A DNA stretch of 64,000 bases, taken from the NCBI GenBank assembly GCA_001797315.1, contig MGPC01000018.1:62001-126000 (forward strand). The letters are read 5' to 3'. The position numbers and the translations under genes were made by a program. Below the pieces are notes generated by a model. That model searched no databases, was not told where the DNA came from, and was given only the letters and a program-made list of their open reading frames with translations. Shown one piece after another: positions 24,042-33,974 of the stretch (positions are counted from its first letter, which is position 1; every line of letters starts with the position of its first letter). Origin of the DNA: Curvibacter sp. GWA2_64_110 (GTDB lineage Bacteria; Pseudomonadota; Gammaproteobacteria; Burkholderiales; Burkholderiaceae_C).

Positions 24042-24293
24042 TTAAGCAGCCTTCTTGGCAGCTTGCTTGATCAGGCGCTCCACGGTCGGGGAAGCCTGGG
24101 CACCCACGCCGGTCCAGTAGGTCAGACGATCCTGCGCAATGCGGATGCTTTCCTCGTTGGCCGTGGCGATCGGGTTGTAGAAGCCGATGCGCTCGATGAA
24201 GCGGCCATCGCGACGGGTACGCTTGTCGGACACGACAATGTTGAAGAACGGGCGTGCCTTGGAACCGCCACGAGAGAGTCGAATAACGACCAT
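24042..24293 (-). CDS. rpsP: 30S ribosomal protein S16
   Basis: The protein has 83 residues. [35 protein letters not shown] and the C-terminal [13 protein letters not shown] are standard S16 features. It is the first gene of the - strand operon. GGAT lies upstream of the ATG as a ribosome binding site. The 144-base region before it holds a -10 element and an inverted repeat. Confidence 0.98.
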   Translation of the reverse strand: MVVIRLSRGGSKARPFFNIVVSDKRTRRDGRFIERIGFYNPIATANEESIRIAQDRLTYWTGVGAQASPTVERLIKQAAKKAA

Positions 24294-24357
24294 GATTTAT
24301 CCTTTGGGTGGTGGAAATCCCATTCAGATGCGAATGGAACCATCCAGTACGAAATCC

Positions 24358-24422
24358 TTCAGTGTTTGAGACACGCGACATAGCCACCCGGCCAGCGACA
24401 CACTGAAAAGCCTGTCATTATA
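24358..24422 (-). promoter_or_regulatory. rpsP promoter -10 and leader inverted repeat
   Basis: On the - strand TATAAT (24417-24422) is a perfect -10. ACACTGAA (24400-24407) and TTCAGTGT (24358-24365) are complementary and would fold the first 50 bases of the transcript. No clear -35 is visible; that position falls in the start of the divergent acetyltransferase gene. Confidence 0.45.
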
Positions 24423-24437
24423 ACGTTTCTGCCGCTT

Positions 24438-24974
24438 ATGCCTATCATCCGCCCCAGCCGCGACGAAGATATCGCTGCCATCACCGCGATTTACACCCAT
24501 CACGTGCTGCACGGCACCGCGACGTTCGAACTGGAGCCGCCCTCGCCGGCCGACATGCAGGCGCGCCGCGCCGAGGTGCTGGCGCGCGGCCTGCCCTGGC
24601 TGGTGGCCGAAGACCAAGGGCAGGTGCTGGGTTACGCCTACTGCAACTGGTTCCGCCCGCGCCCGGCCTACCGCTTCACCGCCGAGGATTCGATCTACCT
24701 TGCGCCGCAGGCCAGCGGCCAAGGAATCGGCCGCGCCCTGCTGACCGAACTGGTCACCGCCGCCGAACGTGCCGGCATGCGCAAAATGATCGCCGTGATC
24801 GGCGACTCGGCCAACGCCGCCTCGATCGGCCTGCACCGCGCCTGCGGCTTCACGCCCGTCGGCGTGCTGACATCGAGTGGCTGGAAATTCGGCCGCTGGC
24901 TCGATACCGTGCTGATGGAAAAAGCACTGGGCCGGGGCAACAGCACGGCTCCGGATGGCCCCAGCCATCCATGA
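24438..24974 (+). CDS. GNAT family N-acetyltransferase (phosphinothricin acetyltransferase-like)
   Basis: The protein has 178 residues. The N-terminus IIRPSRDEDIAAITAIYTHHVLHGTATFE and later YLAPQASGQGIGRALL with the Q/R-x-x-G-x-G/A acetyl-CoA loop match the Pat/MddA group. These acetylate phosphinothricin, methionine sulfoximine or related amines. The gene is divergent from rpsP. Substrate not determined. Confidence 0.85.
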   Translation: MPIIRPSRDEDIAAITAIYTHHVLHGTATFELEPPSPADMQARRAEVLARGLPWLVAEDQGQVLGYAYCNWFRPRPAYRFTAEDSIYLAPQASGQGIGRALLTELVTAAERAGMRKMIAVIGDSANAASIGLHRACGFTPVGVLTSSGWKFGRWLDTVLMEKALGRGNSTAPDGPSHP

Positions 24975-24984
24975 CAATAGCGCC

Positions 24985-25431
24985 ATGAAAAACAAGACAC
25001 TGGCCGCCTGGCTCACCTTCCTCGTCGGCCCGCTGGGCCTGCATCGCTTCTACCTCTATGGCCTGGGCGACCTCCTGGGCTGGCTGCTGCCCATTCCGAC
25101 CGCCCTGGGACTGTATGGCGTTGAGCGGGTGCAGACATTTGGCCAGGACGACCCCATGAGCTGGGTGCTGATTCCGCTGGTAGGCTTCACCATCGCCGGC
25201 TGCGCCCTCAACGCCATCGTCTACGGCCTCATGACGCGCGAAAAGTGGAACGCCCGCTTCAACCCGGCTGCCGCCAGCGACCATCCGGCCGGAGGCACCC
25301 GCTGGCTGACCATCGGCGCCATCGTCTGCTCGCTGCTGGTCGGCACCACGGTGCTGATGGCCAGCATCGCTTTCAGCTTCCAGCGCTACTTTGAATACCA
25401 GGTCGAGGAAGCACGCAAGATTTCAGAATGA
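24985..25431 (+). CDS. TM2-domain membrane protein
   Basis: The protein has 148 residues from the ATG at 24985. KNKTLAAWLTFLVGPLGLHRFYLYG matches the TM2 domain start (Lys-rich turn, then a helix ending in G-HRFYLG). Two further hydrophobic segments follow, at about 60-85 and 105-125. The function of the family is unclear. The gene starts 10 bases after the acetyltransferase stop, so the two are probably co-transcribed. Confidence 0.7.
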   Translation: MKNKTLAAWLTFLVGPLGLHRFYLYGLGDLLGWLLPIPTALGLYGVERVQTFGQDDPMSWVLIPLVGFTIAGCALNAIVYGLMTREKWNARFNPAAASDHPAGGTRWLTIGAIVCSLLVGTTVLMASIAFSFQRYFEYQVEEARKISE

Positions 25432-25484
25432 AAATGGCGCTGAATCCTTACGGAAACAGCGCCAACAGCTATAGTTTTAATAGC
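25432..25484 (-). repeat. Full-length short palindromic element after the TM2-domain gene
   Basis: Read on the - strand: GCTATTAAAACTATAGCTG, then GGCGCTG...CAGCGCC (stem of 7 bp, 25436-25442 with 25457-25463). It fills the gap between two converging genes and may act as a terminator for either. It is one of two clear intergenic copies. Confidence 0.65.
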
Positions 25485-25485
25485 G

Positions 25486-26496
25486 TCAGAAGATTTTCAG
25501 ACTGACCCAGTAGGCCACGATGGCCACAAAGGCGCTGGCCGGGATGGTGAAAACCCAGGCCCAGACGATGTTGCCGGCCACGCCCCAGCGCACGGCGCTG
25601 GCGCGCTGCGCCGAGCCGACACCCACGATGGCACCGGTGATGGTGTGGGTGGTCGACACCGGAATACCCAGGGCGGTGGCCAGGAACAGCGTGAGCGCCC
25701 CGCCGGTTTCGGCGCAGAACCCGCCGACCGGCTTGAGCTTGGTGATCTTCTGGCCCATGGTCTTGACGATGCGCCAGCCGCCGAACATGGTGCCGGCACC
25801 GATGGCCATGTAGCAGCTCACCACCGTCCACATGGGCGGCGATGTGTCGACCGAAGTCATATAACCCGTCGCCACCAGCAGCATCCAGATGATGCCGATG
25901 GTCTTCTGTGCGTCGTTGCCGCCATGGCCCAGGCTGTAGGCACCGGCGGACACCAGCTGCAGGCGGCGGAACCAGCCATCCACGCGCGACGGCGTCGTGC
26001 GGCGGAACACCCAGGCCACCAGCAGCATCATCAGCGAGCCCAGCAGGAAGCCGAGCAGGGGCGAGACGAAGATGAAGACCACCGTCTTGATGATGCCGGT
26101 GGAGATCAACGCCTCGGTGCCGGCCTTGCCGATCACGGCGCCGACGATGCCACCGATCAGCGCGTGCGACGAACTGCTGGGAATGCCGTAGTACCAAGTG
26201 ATCAGGTTCCAGGTGATGGCGCCGGTCAGCGCGCCGAACACCACGTTGGTATCGACGATGCCCGGCTGCACGATGCCCTTGCCCACCGTCGCTGCCACAC
26301 TGAGGTGGAAGATGAAGATGGCCACGAAGTTGAAGAAGGCGGCAAACAGCACCGCCTGCCCCGGCCGCAGCACGCCGGTGGACACCACGGTGGCAATCGA
26401 GTTGGCCGCATCATGAAACCCGTTCATGAAATCGAAGGCCAGTGCCAAGAACACCAGCAGAAGGATCACCCAGAGGGCGCTCTGTACGCTTTCCAT
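25486..26496 (-). CDS. pit: Inorganic phosphate transporter, Pit family
   Basis: The protein has 336 residues and about ten membrane segments. FDFMNGFHDAANSIATVVSTG near the N-terminus and the related GGNDAQKTIGIIW in the second half are the duplicated Pit signature. Pit proteins move metal-phosphate with protons across the inner membrane. The DUF47 gene lies 12 bases upstream on the same strand, a common pairing. Confidence 0.93.
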   Translation of the reverse strand: MESVQSALWVILLLVFLALAFDFMNGFHDAANSIATVVSTGVLRPGQAVLFAAFFNFVAIFIFHLSVAATVGKGIVQPGIVDTNVVFGALTGAITWNLITWYYGIPSSSSHALIGGIVGAVIGKAGTEALISTGIIKTVVFIFVSPLLGFLLGSLMMLLVAWVFRRTTPSRVDGWFRRLQLVSAGAYSLGHGGNDAQKTIGIIWMLLVATGYMTSVDTSPPMWTVVSCYMAIGAGTMFGGWRIVKTMGQKITKLKPVGGFCAETGGALTLFLATALGIPVSTTHTITGAIVGVGSAQRASAVRWGVAGNIVWAWVFTIPASAFVAIVAYWVSLKIF

Positions 26497-26508
26497 GCCG
26501 GGGCCCGA

Positions 26509-27156
26509 TCAGGCGTTTTCGAGGACGATGCCCTCGATCTGGTTGGCCACGTCCTCGCACTTGTCGGTCACCGTCTCCAGCAGTTCGTAGATGGCCTTGA
26601 GCTTGATCACCTCGCGCACATCGGGCTCTTCGCGGAACAGCTTGCTCATGGCGGTGCGCATGACGCGGTCGGCATCGGACTCCAGGCGGTCGATTTCCTC
26701 GCAGGTCTTGAGCGCGGCTTCCGCCGTCCTGGCGTCGCCGATGTTGTCGAGCAGGTACACCGCATCCTTGACGCGCTCGCAGCACTTCACGCTGAGCTCG
26801 GTCAGGCGGATGATCTCCTCCGTCATGTGGTGCACGTCGTACAACGCCATGGTTTCGGCCGCGTCCTGGATCAGGTCGGCCACATCGTCCATGGTGTTGA
26901 TCAGCGAATGGATCTGCTCGCGGTCGATCGGCGTGATGAAGGTCTTGTGCAGCGCCTTGTTGACGTCATGCGTGATGCGGTCGGCGGCCTGCTCGGCCGC
27001 ATCGACGTCGCGGTTGTACTGATCGCGCAGATTGAGGTCGCCATAGTGCGCCACCAGCTGGGAGAAGGCGCGCGCCGCTTCCACGATGCGATCTGCATGC
27101 TGGTTGAACATTTCAAAGAAGTTGCCGTCGCGCGGCATCAGTTTTCCAAACAGCAT
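26509..27156 (-). CDS. DUF47 (PhoU-like) phosphate transport regulator
   Basis: The protein has 215 residues and is all-helical and charged. FFEMFNQHADRIVEAARAFSQL and a second helical repeat (EIDRLESDADRVMRTAMSKLF) match DUF47/Pit accessory proteins, which are PhoU-like. In bacteria with this gene pair it is required for, or modulates, Pit transport. It is upstream of pit in the same operon. Confidence 0.9.
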   Translation of the reverse strand: MLFGKLMPRDGNFFEMFNQHADRIVEAARAFSQLVAHYGDLNLRDQYNRDVDAAEQAADRITHDVNKALHKTFITPIDREQIHSLINTMDDVADLIQDAAETMALYDVHHMTEEIIRLTELSVKCCERVKDAVYLLDNIGDARTAEAALKTCEEIDRLESDADRVMRTAMSKLFREEPDVREVIKLKAIYELLETVTDKCEDVANQIEGIVLENA

Positions 27157-27237
27157 GAAGCTCTCCTAGTTCTTGACTCGTCAGTGAAATGACTGAAAAC
27201 GAGATGGAGTTTAACCGCCACGTCGGGCGCCTTCACC

Positions 27238-27606
27238 TCAGGCACTGCGGAAGATGAAATACACCGCACCGACCATGCACAGCGCCGCCCAGACATAGTC
27301 CAGCTTGAACGGCTCCTTCAGGTAGAGCATGGCAAAGGGCAGGAACACGCTGAGCGTCACCACCTCCTGCACGATCTTGAGCTGGCCGACCGTGAAGCCC
27401 GCCTGCTGGAAACCGATGCGGTTGGCCGGCACCTGCAGCAGGTATTCGAACAGGGCGATGCCCCAGCTCGCCAGCGCCGCCAGGTACCAGGGTGCCGTGG
27501 CCAGGTTCTTCAGGTGGCCGTACCAGGCAAAGGTCATGAACACATTGCTGCCGATCAGCAGCAGCACGGTTTGCACGGACAGGGGCAGTGAGGTGATGGC
27601 ATTCAT
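27238..27606 (-). CDS. DUF486 family membrane protein
   Basis: The protein has 122 residues and four hydrophobic helices. TFAWYGHLKN, ALFEYLLQVPANRIG and FTVGQLKIVQEVVTL are the conserved blocks of DUF486, a small family distantly related to the drug/metabolite transporters. No substrate is known. It stands alone, downstream of the acnB terminator and upstream of the pit operon. Confidence 0.85.
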   Translation of the reverse strand: MNAITSLPLSVQTVLLLIGSNVFMTFAWYGHLKNLATAPWYLAALASWGIALFEYLLQVPANRIGFQQAGFTVGQLKIVQEVVTLSVFLPFAMLYLKEPFKLDYVWAALCMVGAVYFIFRSA

Positions 27607-27633
27607 GACGCTAATTATCGAACGCCCAAAGAA

Positions 27634-27663
27634 AAAGCCCCGCGGCGCGAGCCGGGGGGCTTT
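27634..27663 (-). terminator. Rho-independent terminator of acnB
   Basis: AAAGCCCC (27634-27641) pairs with GGGGGCTTT (ending 27663) around a C+G-rich loop. On the - strand the T tract TTTTTC follows. It lies about 45 bases after the acnB stop. Confidence 0.75.
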
Positions 27664-27706
27664 GAAAACCGGGCCGCAAACGGGCCCGGCCGGGGGAGAT
27701 CGCGGA

Positions 27707-30292
27707 TCAGGCCGCCACGGAGGCGGCCACGTCCTTGTACTCCTCGATCTGGTCGAAGTTCATGTACTTGTAGATCTTGTCGCCGTTGGCGTTGATCACA
27801 CCGATGTCGGCCAAGTACTCGGCCTTGCTCGGGATGCGGCCCAGCTTGGAGCAGATCGCCGACAGCTCGGCAGAACCCAGGTACACATTGGTGTTCTTGC
27901 CCAGACGGTTCGGGAAGTTGCGGGTGCTGGTGGACATCACGGTCGCGCCCTCCTTCACCTGCGCCTGGTTGCCCATGCACAGCGAGCAGCCCGGCATTTC
28001 CATGCGGGCGCCGGCGGCACCGAAGACGCCATAGTGGCCTTCCTCGGTCAACTGGTGGGCATCCATCTTGGTCGGCGGTGCCATCCACAGCTTGACCGGA
28101 ATGTCCTTCTTGCCTTCGAGCAGCTTGGAGGCGGCGCGGAAGTGGCCGATGTTGGTCATGCAGGAGCCGATGAACACTTCGTCGATCTTGGCGCCGGCCA
28201 CGTCCGACAGCGTCTTGGCGTCATCGGGGTCGTTCGGGCAGCAGACGATCGGCTCGGTGATCTCGGCCAGGTCGATTTCGATCACGGCGGCGTACTCGGC
28301 GTCGGCATCGGGTGCCAGCAGCTGCGGGTTGGCCAGCCAGGCTTCCATCGCCTTGATGCGGCGACCGATGGTGCGTGCGTCGGCGTAGCCCTGGGCGATC
28401 ATGTTCTTCAGCAGCACGATGTTCGAGTTGATGTACTCGATGATCGGCTCCTTGTTCAGGCGCACCGTGCAGCCGGCGGCAGAACGCTCGGCCGAGGCGT
28501 CGGACAGCTCGAACGCCTGCTCCACCTTCATGTCGGGCAAACCTTCGATTTCGAGAATGCGGCCGGAGAAGATGTTCTTCTTGCCCTTCTTCTCGACCGT
28601 CAGCAGACCGGCCTTGATGGCGTACAGCGGAATGGCATGCACCAGGTCGCGGAGCGTGACGCCGGGCTGCATCTTGCCCTTGAAGCGCACCAGCACCGAT
28701 TCCGGCATGTCCAGCGGCATGACGCCGGTGGCAGCGGCGAAGGCCACTAGGCCGGAGCCGGCCGGGAAGGAGATGCCGATCGGGAAACGGGTGTGGCTGT
28801 CGCCGCCGGTGCCCACGGTGTCGGGCAGCAGCATGCGGTTGAGCCAGCTGTGGATGATGCCGTCGCCGGGTTTGAGCGCGATGCCGCCACGGTTGCTGAT
28901 GAACTCGGGCAGCTCGTGGTGCATCTTCACGTCGACCGGCTTCGGGTAGGCGGCGGTGTGGCAGAAGGACTGCATCACCAGATCGGAGCTGAAGCCCAGG
29001 CAGGCCAGGTCCTTCAGTTCGTCGCGGGTCATCGGGCCGGTGGTGTCCTGCGAGCCGACCGAGGTCATCTTCGGTTCGCAATAGGTACCGGGCAGCACGC
29101 CCTGGCCTTCGGGCAGACCGCAGGCGCGGCCGACCATCTTCTGCGCCAGCGTGAAGCCCTTGCCGTGGCTCTTGGGGACCTGCGGCAGGCGGAACAGGGT
29201 CGAGGCCGGCAGGCCCAGCGCTTCACGCGCCTTGCCCGTCAGGCCGCGGCCGATGATCAGCGGAATGCGGCCGCCGGCGCGCACTTCGTCGAACAGCACT
29301 TCGCTCTTCACCGTGAACTCGGCGATCACCTTGCCGTCCTTCAGGGCCTTGCCTTCATAAGGGCGCAGCTCGATGGTGTCGCCCATGTTCATCTGGCTCA
29401 CGTCGAGCTCGATCGGCAACGCCCCGGCGTCTTCCATCGTGTTGTAGAAGATCGGGGCGATCTTGGAACCCAGGCAGACACCGCCAAAACGCTTGTTCGG
29501 CACGAAGGGGATGTCCTCGCCGGTGAACCACAGCACGGAGTTGGTGGCCGACTTGCGGGAAGAACCGGTGCCGACCACGTCGCCGACGTAGGCCACCAGG
29601 TTGCCCTTGGCGCGCAGGTCTTCGATGAACTTCACCGGGCCGCGCTTGCCGTCTTCCTCGGGCGTGATGCCGTCGCGCTTGTTCTTGAGCATGGCCAGCG
29701 CGTGCAGCGGAATGTCGGGACGGCTCCAGGCATCGGGCGCGGGCGACAGGTCGTCGGTGTTGGTCTCGCCGGTCACCTTGAGCACGGTCAGCGTGATGCT
29801 CTGGGGCACTTCGGGACGGCTGGTGAACCACTCGGCATCGGCCCAGCTCTGCAGCACGGCCTTGGCATGGGCATTGCCCTTGTCGGCCTTTTCCTTGACG
29901 TCGTGAAACTGGTCGAACATCAGCAGGGTTTTCTTCAGGCCTTCGGCGGCCACGGCAGCCACGGCGCCGTCATCCAGCAGGTCGATCAGCGGCGTCAGGT
30001 TGTAGCCGCCCAGCATGGTGCCCAGCAGTTCGGTCGCCTTCTCGCGGCTGATCAGGGCGCACTTCTCGGTGCCATGGGCCACGGCGGCCAAGTAACTGGC
30101 CTTGACCTTGGCGGCATCGTCCACACCAGCGGGAACGCGGTGAGTGATCAGATCGACCAGCGTGGCTTCCTCGCCCTTGGGCGGGTTCTTCAGCAGTTCG
30201 ATCAGTTCAGCGGTCTGCTTGGCAGACAGCGGCAGCGGGGGGATGCCGAGCGCGGCGCGTTCTGCGACATGGGCGCGGTAGGCTTGCAACAT
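27707..30292 (-). CDS. acnB: Bifunctional aconitate hydratase 2 / 2-methylisocitrate dehydratase
   Basis: The protein has 861 residues, the usual AcnB length. The N-terminal HEAT-like domain is followed by the swivel domain, and the iron-sulfur ligands lie in [10 protein letters not shown] and GCSLCMGNQ near the C-terminus. The enzyme interconverts citrate and isocitrate in the TCA cycle. AAGGAG lies at good spacing before the ATG. It heads a - strand TCA-related group, with the mdh and CitE-like genes upstream. Confidence 0.97.
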   Translation of the reverse strand: MLQAYRAHVAERAALGIPPLPLSAKQTAELIELLKNPPKGEEATLVDLITHRVPAGVDDAAKVKASYLAAVAHGTEKCALISREKATELLGTMLGGYNLTPLIDLLDDGAVAAVAAEGLKKTLLMFDQFHDVKEKADKGNAHAKAVLQSWADAEWFTSRPEVPQSITLTVLKVTGETNTDDLSPAPDAWSRPDIPLHALAMLKNKRDGITPEEDGKRGPVKFIEDLRAKGNLVAYVGDVVGTGSSRKSATNSVLWFTGEDIPFVPNKRFGGVCLGSKIAPIFYNTMEDAGALPIELDVSQMNMGDTIELRPYEGKALKDGKVIAEFTVKSEVLFDEVRAGGRIPLIIGRGLTGKAREALGLPASTLFRLPQVPKSHGKGFTLAQKMVGRACGLPEGQGVLPGTYCEPKMTSVGSQDTTGPMTRDELKDLACLGFSSDLVMQSFCHTAAYPKPVDVKMHHELPEFISNRGGIALKPGDGIIHSWLNRMLLPDTVGTGGDSHTRFPIGISFPAGSGLVAFAAATGVMPLDMPESVLVRFKGKMQPGVTLRDLVHAIPLYAIKAGLLTVEKKGKKNIFSGRILEIEGLPDMKVEQAFELSDASAERSAAGCTVRLNKEPIIEYINSNIVLLKNMIAQGYADARTIGRRIKAMEAWLANPQLLAPDADAEYAAVIEIDLAEITEPIVCCPNDPDDAKTLSDVAGAKIDEVFIGSCMTNIGHFRAASKLLEGKKDIPVKLWMAPPTKMDAHQLTEEGHYGVFGAAGARMEMPGCSLCMGNQAQVKEGATVMSTSTRNFPNRLGKNTNVYLGSAELSAICSKLGRIPSKAEYLADIGVINANGDKIYKYMNFDQIEEYKDVAASVAA

Positions 30293-30356
30293 GAAAAACT
30301 CCTTCTACAACAATCAAAAATGGTTTCGCCCTTGTCGCCCGGGCTTGATCAGCTCT

Positions 30357-30914
30357 CTATTCGCCGTCCTGTAGTGCCAGCGCGTTCCGCATGGCAGTCG
30401 GTGGGGTCACAGGATCCAGCAGGGAAGGCGGCGGGTTCTTCTCCATGGCGGCGGCAACCGCCACCTGGGACGAGCTCATGCAGGCATCTGCCAGGCGCTT
30501 GCCGAGCTTGGTACTCATCATCATGGATTTGTTCGCCAGTTGCAGCCAGACGGCACCGGCATGCGGGTCTTCCAGACGCAAGGCACCGGTCGAGGTCACC
30601 ACCGGCGCCATGTGGAAAGTCTCCTTGCCCAGGCGCACATGGAAATAGCCAGGCGCCTTGGGATCCGCTTCGACGCTGACGGAAGCGCCCAGTTCGCACG
30701 GCACACGCCCCACCTGCACGCCTTCAGCGAGTTCCAGCGCGGCCGGCGAAAGCGGGACGGGTGCAGGAGCCGGCATGGCCGCTGCCACAGCCGTCTTGGC
30801 CGGTGCCGTCTTTTTGCTTTGGGCAAAGTACGTCTTGCGGCTCGGCAAGTTCTGCGCCAGCAGCGACACCGGCAGGACGGCCACCAGAACCAGGGTAAGC
30901 AGTGCTTTCATCAT
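30357..30914 (-). CDS. Hypothetical exported protein
   Basis: The protein has 185 residues from the ATG at 30914, chosen because AAGGAGA lies five bases upstream. MMKALLTLVLVAVLPVSLLAQ is a signal peptide. The mature part has a Pro/Ala-rich stretch and then a predicted beta region. One Cys in GRVPCELG and one in ADACMSS could form a disulfide. I recognise no family. It lies 64 bases upstream of acnB on the same strand. Confidence 0.6.
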   Translation of the reverse strand: MMKALLTLVLVAVLPVSLLAQNLPSRKTYFAQSKKTAPAKTAVAAAMPAPAPVPLSPAALELAEGVQVGRVPCELGASVSVEADPKAPGYFHVRLGKETFHMAPVVTSTGALRLEDPHAGAVWLQLANKSMMMSTKLGKRLADACMSSSQVAVAAAMEKNPPPSLLDPVTPPTAMRNALALQDGE

Positions 30915-30947
30915 TCGTCTCCTTGGGTTGTTCAACCACCTGACACT

Positions 30948-32003
30948 TTAACGAGCTGCAATTGGGAAATAGGTCTGCACGCCATCGGGCAGATGTCGCC
31001 CGGTCTGATGCGCCCGCTCCAGCACCTGCCAGAAATAGCGGTAACTGGCACGGTCATGCAACTGGCCTTCAAAGCTCACCGGCGCCCATTGCGCACGTGC
31101 GGCGACTTCGATGATGGCGGCAGCGCGCTCGATGTCGGCACCGCTGGGCGCCAGCGCCTCGAGGATGGGGCGGATCTGGCTCGGGTGGATGCTCCACATG
31201 CGCGTGTAGCCAAACTCCCGGGCTGCCTTGGCCGCCGCCGCTTTCATGGCTTCAGTATCACTGAATTCAGTGACCACACAGTGGGAAGGCACTTTGCCAT
31301 GGGCATGGCAGGCGGCCGCAATTTCCAGCTTGGCGCGCACCACCAGCGGATGGCTGAACTGGCCGAGCTCGCCGGACTGCACGTCCGGGCGCGAACTCAT
31401 GGCACTGGCAGGAATGGCGCCGCCATGGGCCGACACAAAATCCATGAGGCCGAAGCTGATTGACTGCACGCGCGGATGCGCGGCGATATCGAAAGCACGG
31501 TGCACCGCAGCGGGCGATTCAAGAAGAACCTGCAGCGGCAACGGGGCTGTACGACCTGCCGTGCGCGCGGCGGCATCGACCGCAACAACAGCACGCTCGA
31601 CATCGGCGACCGATTCAACCTTGGGAATCATCAAGTGACACAAGGCTTTGCCGGCACCGCCGACGATGGCCTCGACATCGGCTTCGAACGCCGCATGGTC
31701 CACCGGGTGCACGCGCACCGCAACGCGCGGCGCTGCCGGCAAGGCCGCCTTGTGAGCCGTTTCCTGTGCTTCGTTGGCCAGCGCCACCACCATCTGGGCA
31801 TGGTCGCGCTCGCCACCGACCGGGGCGCCATCTTCGCAATCGAGCGAGACGTCGAAGACGCAGGCCCCGAACTCGGCCATCATCTCAGCCTGCAACTGCA
31901 GGCTCTTGCGCATCCGGACCTCGACGCCGCTGTAATGGTCGCAGACCGGCAGAAAGCCGGCCGCAGCCTGGGCGCCGAGGAGGATGTCGCGCGGATGAGC
32001 CAT
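30948..32003 (-). CDS. HpcH/HpaI aldolase/citrate lyase family protein (CitE-like)
   Basis: The protein has 351 residues. [35 protein letters not shown] and [30 protein letters not shown] contain the Glu and Asp residues of the CitE/malyl-CoA lyase TIM barrel. No citF or citD is nearby, so this is a standalone CoA-ester lyase such as a malyl-, citramalyl- or methylmalyl-CoA lyase-like enzyme. It starts two bases after the mdh stop, so it is co-transcribed with mdh. Confidence 0.82.
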   Translation of the reverse strand: MAHPRDILLGAQAAAGFLPVCDHYSGVEVRMRKSLQLQAEMMAEFGACVFDVSLDCEDGAPVGGERDHAQMVVALANEAQETAHKAALPAAPRVAVRVHPVDHAAFEADVEAIVGGAGKALCHLMIPKVESVADVERAVVAVDAAARTAGRTAPLPLQVLLESPAAVHRAFDIAAHPRVQSISFGLMDFVSAHGGAIPASAMSSRPDVQSGELGQFSHPLVVRAKLEIAAACHAHGKVPSHCVVTEFSDTEAMKAAAAKAAREFGYTRMWSIHPSQIRPILEALAPSGADIERAAAIIEVAARAQWAPVSFEGQLHDRASYRYFWQVLERAHQTGRHLPDGVQTYFPIAAR

Positions 32004-32005
32004 GT

Positions 32006-32992
32006 TTACAGCAGGTGCTTGACGCCGTCCTGCTCGCCCTGCAACTCAGCCAAGGTCGTGTTGATGCGCTCTTGCGAGAAGGCGTCGATCGCCAAGCCTT
32101 CGACGACCTTGTATTCACCGTTCTCACAGGTCACCGGGAAGCCGAACATGGTGTCCTTCGGAATGCCGTACCAGCCATCCGACGGAATGCCCATGGTGAC
32201 CCACTTGCCGTTGGTGCCCAAGGCCCAGTCGCGCATGTGGTCGATGGCGGCGTTGGCAGCCGAGGCAGCCGACGACAGGCCACGTGCTTCAATGATGGCA
32301 GCGCCGCGCTTGCCCACGGTGGGCAGGAACACGTTAGCGTTCCATTCCTGGTCGTTGATCATCTTGGCCACGCTCTCACCCTTGATGGAGGCAAAGCGGT
32401 AGTCGGCGTACATGGTGGGCGAGTGGTTGCCCCAGACGGTGAGTTTCTCGATGTCGGCCACAGCCTTGCCGGTCTTGGCGGCGATCTGGCTGGCAGCACG
32501 GTTGTGGTCCAGGCGCAGCATGGCGGTGAAGTTCTTGCGCGGCAGATCCGGTGCACTCTTCATGGCGATATAGGCATTGGTATTGGCTGGATTGCCGACC
32601 ACCAGCACCTTGACGTTGCGCGAAGCCACGGCATTCAGGGCCTTGCCCTGGGCCGTAAAAATGGCACCATTGACTGCCAGCAGCTCGGCACGTTCCATGC
32701 CCGGGCCGCGCGGACGGGAGCCGACCAGCAGCGCATAGTCGGTATCCTTGAACGCGGTCATCGGATCGCTGTGGGCTTCCATGCCGGCCAGCAGCGGGAA
32801 GGCGCAATCATCGAGTTCCATCATCACGCCCTTGAGGGCCTTCTGGGCCTTCTCATCGGGAATTTCGAGCAGTTGCAGAATGACGGGCTGGTCCTTGCCC
32901 AGCATTTCGCCGGAAGCGATGCGGAACAGCAGGGCGTAACCGATTTGGCCGGCAGCGCCGGTAACGGCAACGCGGACGGGCTTTTTGCTCAT
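32006..32992 (-). CDS. mdh: Malate dehydrogenase
   Basis: The protein has 328 residues. [21 protein letters not shown] is the NAD-binding loop, and [25 protein letters not shown] and [11 protein letters not shown] supply the substrate arginines and catalytic His. It is the LDH-like type found in betaproteobacteria and oxidises malate to oxaloacetate. It is divergent from the gntR gene, and a palindromic site lies between them. Confidence 0.97.
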   Translation of the reverse strand: MSKKPVRVAVTGAAGQIGYALLFRIASGEMLGKDQPVILQLLEIPDEKAQKALKGVMMELDDCAFPLLAGMEAHSDPMTAFKDTDYALLVGSRPRGPGMERAELLAVNGAIFTAQGKALNAVASRNVKVLVVGNPANTNAYIAMKSAPDLPRKNFTAMLRLDHNRAASQIAAKTGKAVADIEKLTVWGNHSPTMYADYRFASIKGESVAKMINDQEWNANVFLPTVGKRGAAIIEARGLSSAASAANAAIDHMRDWALGTNGKWVTMGIPSDGWYGIPKDTMFGFPVTCENGEYKVVEGLAIDAFSQERINTTLAELQGEQDGVKHLL

Positions 32993-33108
32993 GGTGAGAA
33001 CTCCAGGAAGTGTTGTGAATACGGTAACCAGGGCGTAACACCAGCACGTGCAAGCTATGCCCCAGATGCAAGGCGAAGTGTACCGCGAAAACCCCGATTT
33101 ATCAATTT

Positions 33109-33131
33109 GTCTTATGTCTTATATAAGATAT
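33109..33131. promoter_or_regulatory. Probable GntR operator between mdh and gntR
   Basis: GTCTTAT occurs twice in tandem (33109-33115, 33116-33122) and faces ATAAGAT (33123-33129). TCTTATATAAGA (33117-33128) is a perfect 12-bp palindrome, extending to 18 bp with one mismatched pair. The site is 40 bases upstream of gntR and about 120 bases upstream of mdh. That the adjacent GntR protein binds it is inference. Confidence 0.55.
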
Positions 33132-33170
33132 GATTGAGCCTGTTCCGCCCGCGAGCGACCACCCCGCCTC

Positions 33171-33974
33171 ATGAATCAGACGCCCTCTTTTGCTGTTGAC
33201 CCTGCCGCCTCCGGCGCGGAAGGTGGCGCGTCTGCGCTGCCGGCCCAGACGCCCGCCTTCAGCCCGCTGTACCAGCAGATCAAGGGCCTGATTCTGCAGA
33301 GTCTGCAGTCGGGCGAATGGAAGCCCGGCGAGTCCATCCCCAGCGAGATGGACCTGGCGGCGCGCTTTCGCGTCAGCCAGGGCACGGTGCGCAAGGCCAT
33401 TGATGAACTCGCCGCCGAAAACCTGCTGCTGCGTCGCCAAGGCAAAGGCACTTTTGTTGCCACCCACGCCGAGCAGCACGTGCAGTACCGCTTCTTGCGA
33501 CTGATGCCGGACCAGGGTGACAACCAGAGCGAAGGACCGGCCGAGCGCAACATCATCGAGTGCAAACGCCTGCGCGCCAGCGCTGATGTGGCGCGTGCAC
33601 TGGCACTGCGCACCGGCGACAGCGTGCTGCAGGCACGCCGCGTCCTGTCCTTCGCCGGCCGCCCCACCATTCTGGAAGACATCTGGCTGCCGGGCACGCC
33701 CTTCAAGGGATTGACCGCTGAACGCCTGAGCCAGTACCTCGGACCGATGTACGCGCTGTTCGAAACCGAATTCGGCGTACGCATGGTGCGCGCGGAAGAA
33801 AAGATCCGTGCCGTCCTGCCCGATGCCGCCCAAGCCGCCCTGCTCAAGATCCCGAAAAACACGCCGCTGCTGAGCGTGGAGCGCATTGCCTACACCTACA
33901 ACGACGTGCCGATGGAACTGCGCCGCGGCCTGTACCTGACCGACACCCACCACTATCACAACGAACTCGGCTGA
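33171..33974 (+). CDS. GntR family transcriptional regulator with UTRA domain
   Basis: The protein has 267 residues. An N-terminal winged helix covers about residues 31-98 (SPLYQQIKGLIL, PSEMDLAARFRVSQGTVRKAIDEL), and a UTRA ligand-binding domain covers about 105-260. The HutC/FarR-type layout suggests a small-molecule effector. Its position between mdh and sdhCDAB-gltA points to control of TCA-cycle genes. It probably also represses itself through the palindrome upstream. Confidence 0.88.
   Translation: MNQTPSFAVDPAASGAEGGASALPAQTPAFSPLYQQIKGLILQSLQSGEWKPGESIPSEMDLAARFRVSQGTVRKAIDELAAENLLLRRQGKGTFVATHAEQHVQYRFLRLMPDQGDNQSEGPAERNIIECKRLRASADVARALALRTGDSVLQARRVLSFAGRPTILEDIWLPGTPFKGLTAERLSQYLGPMYALFETEFGVRMVRAEEKIRAVLPDAAQAALLKIPKNTPLLSVERIAYTYNDVPMELRRGLYLTDTHHYHNELG

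Noticed and set aside
25645-27192. Long open frame on the + strand opposite pit and the DUF47 gene
   Set aside because: It spans two convincing genes on the other strand and is His/Gln/Asp-rich without motifs.
28793-30679. Long open frame on the + strand opposite acnB
   Set aside because: Antisense shadow of acnB that also runs across the next gene boundary.
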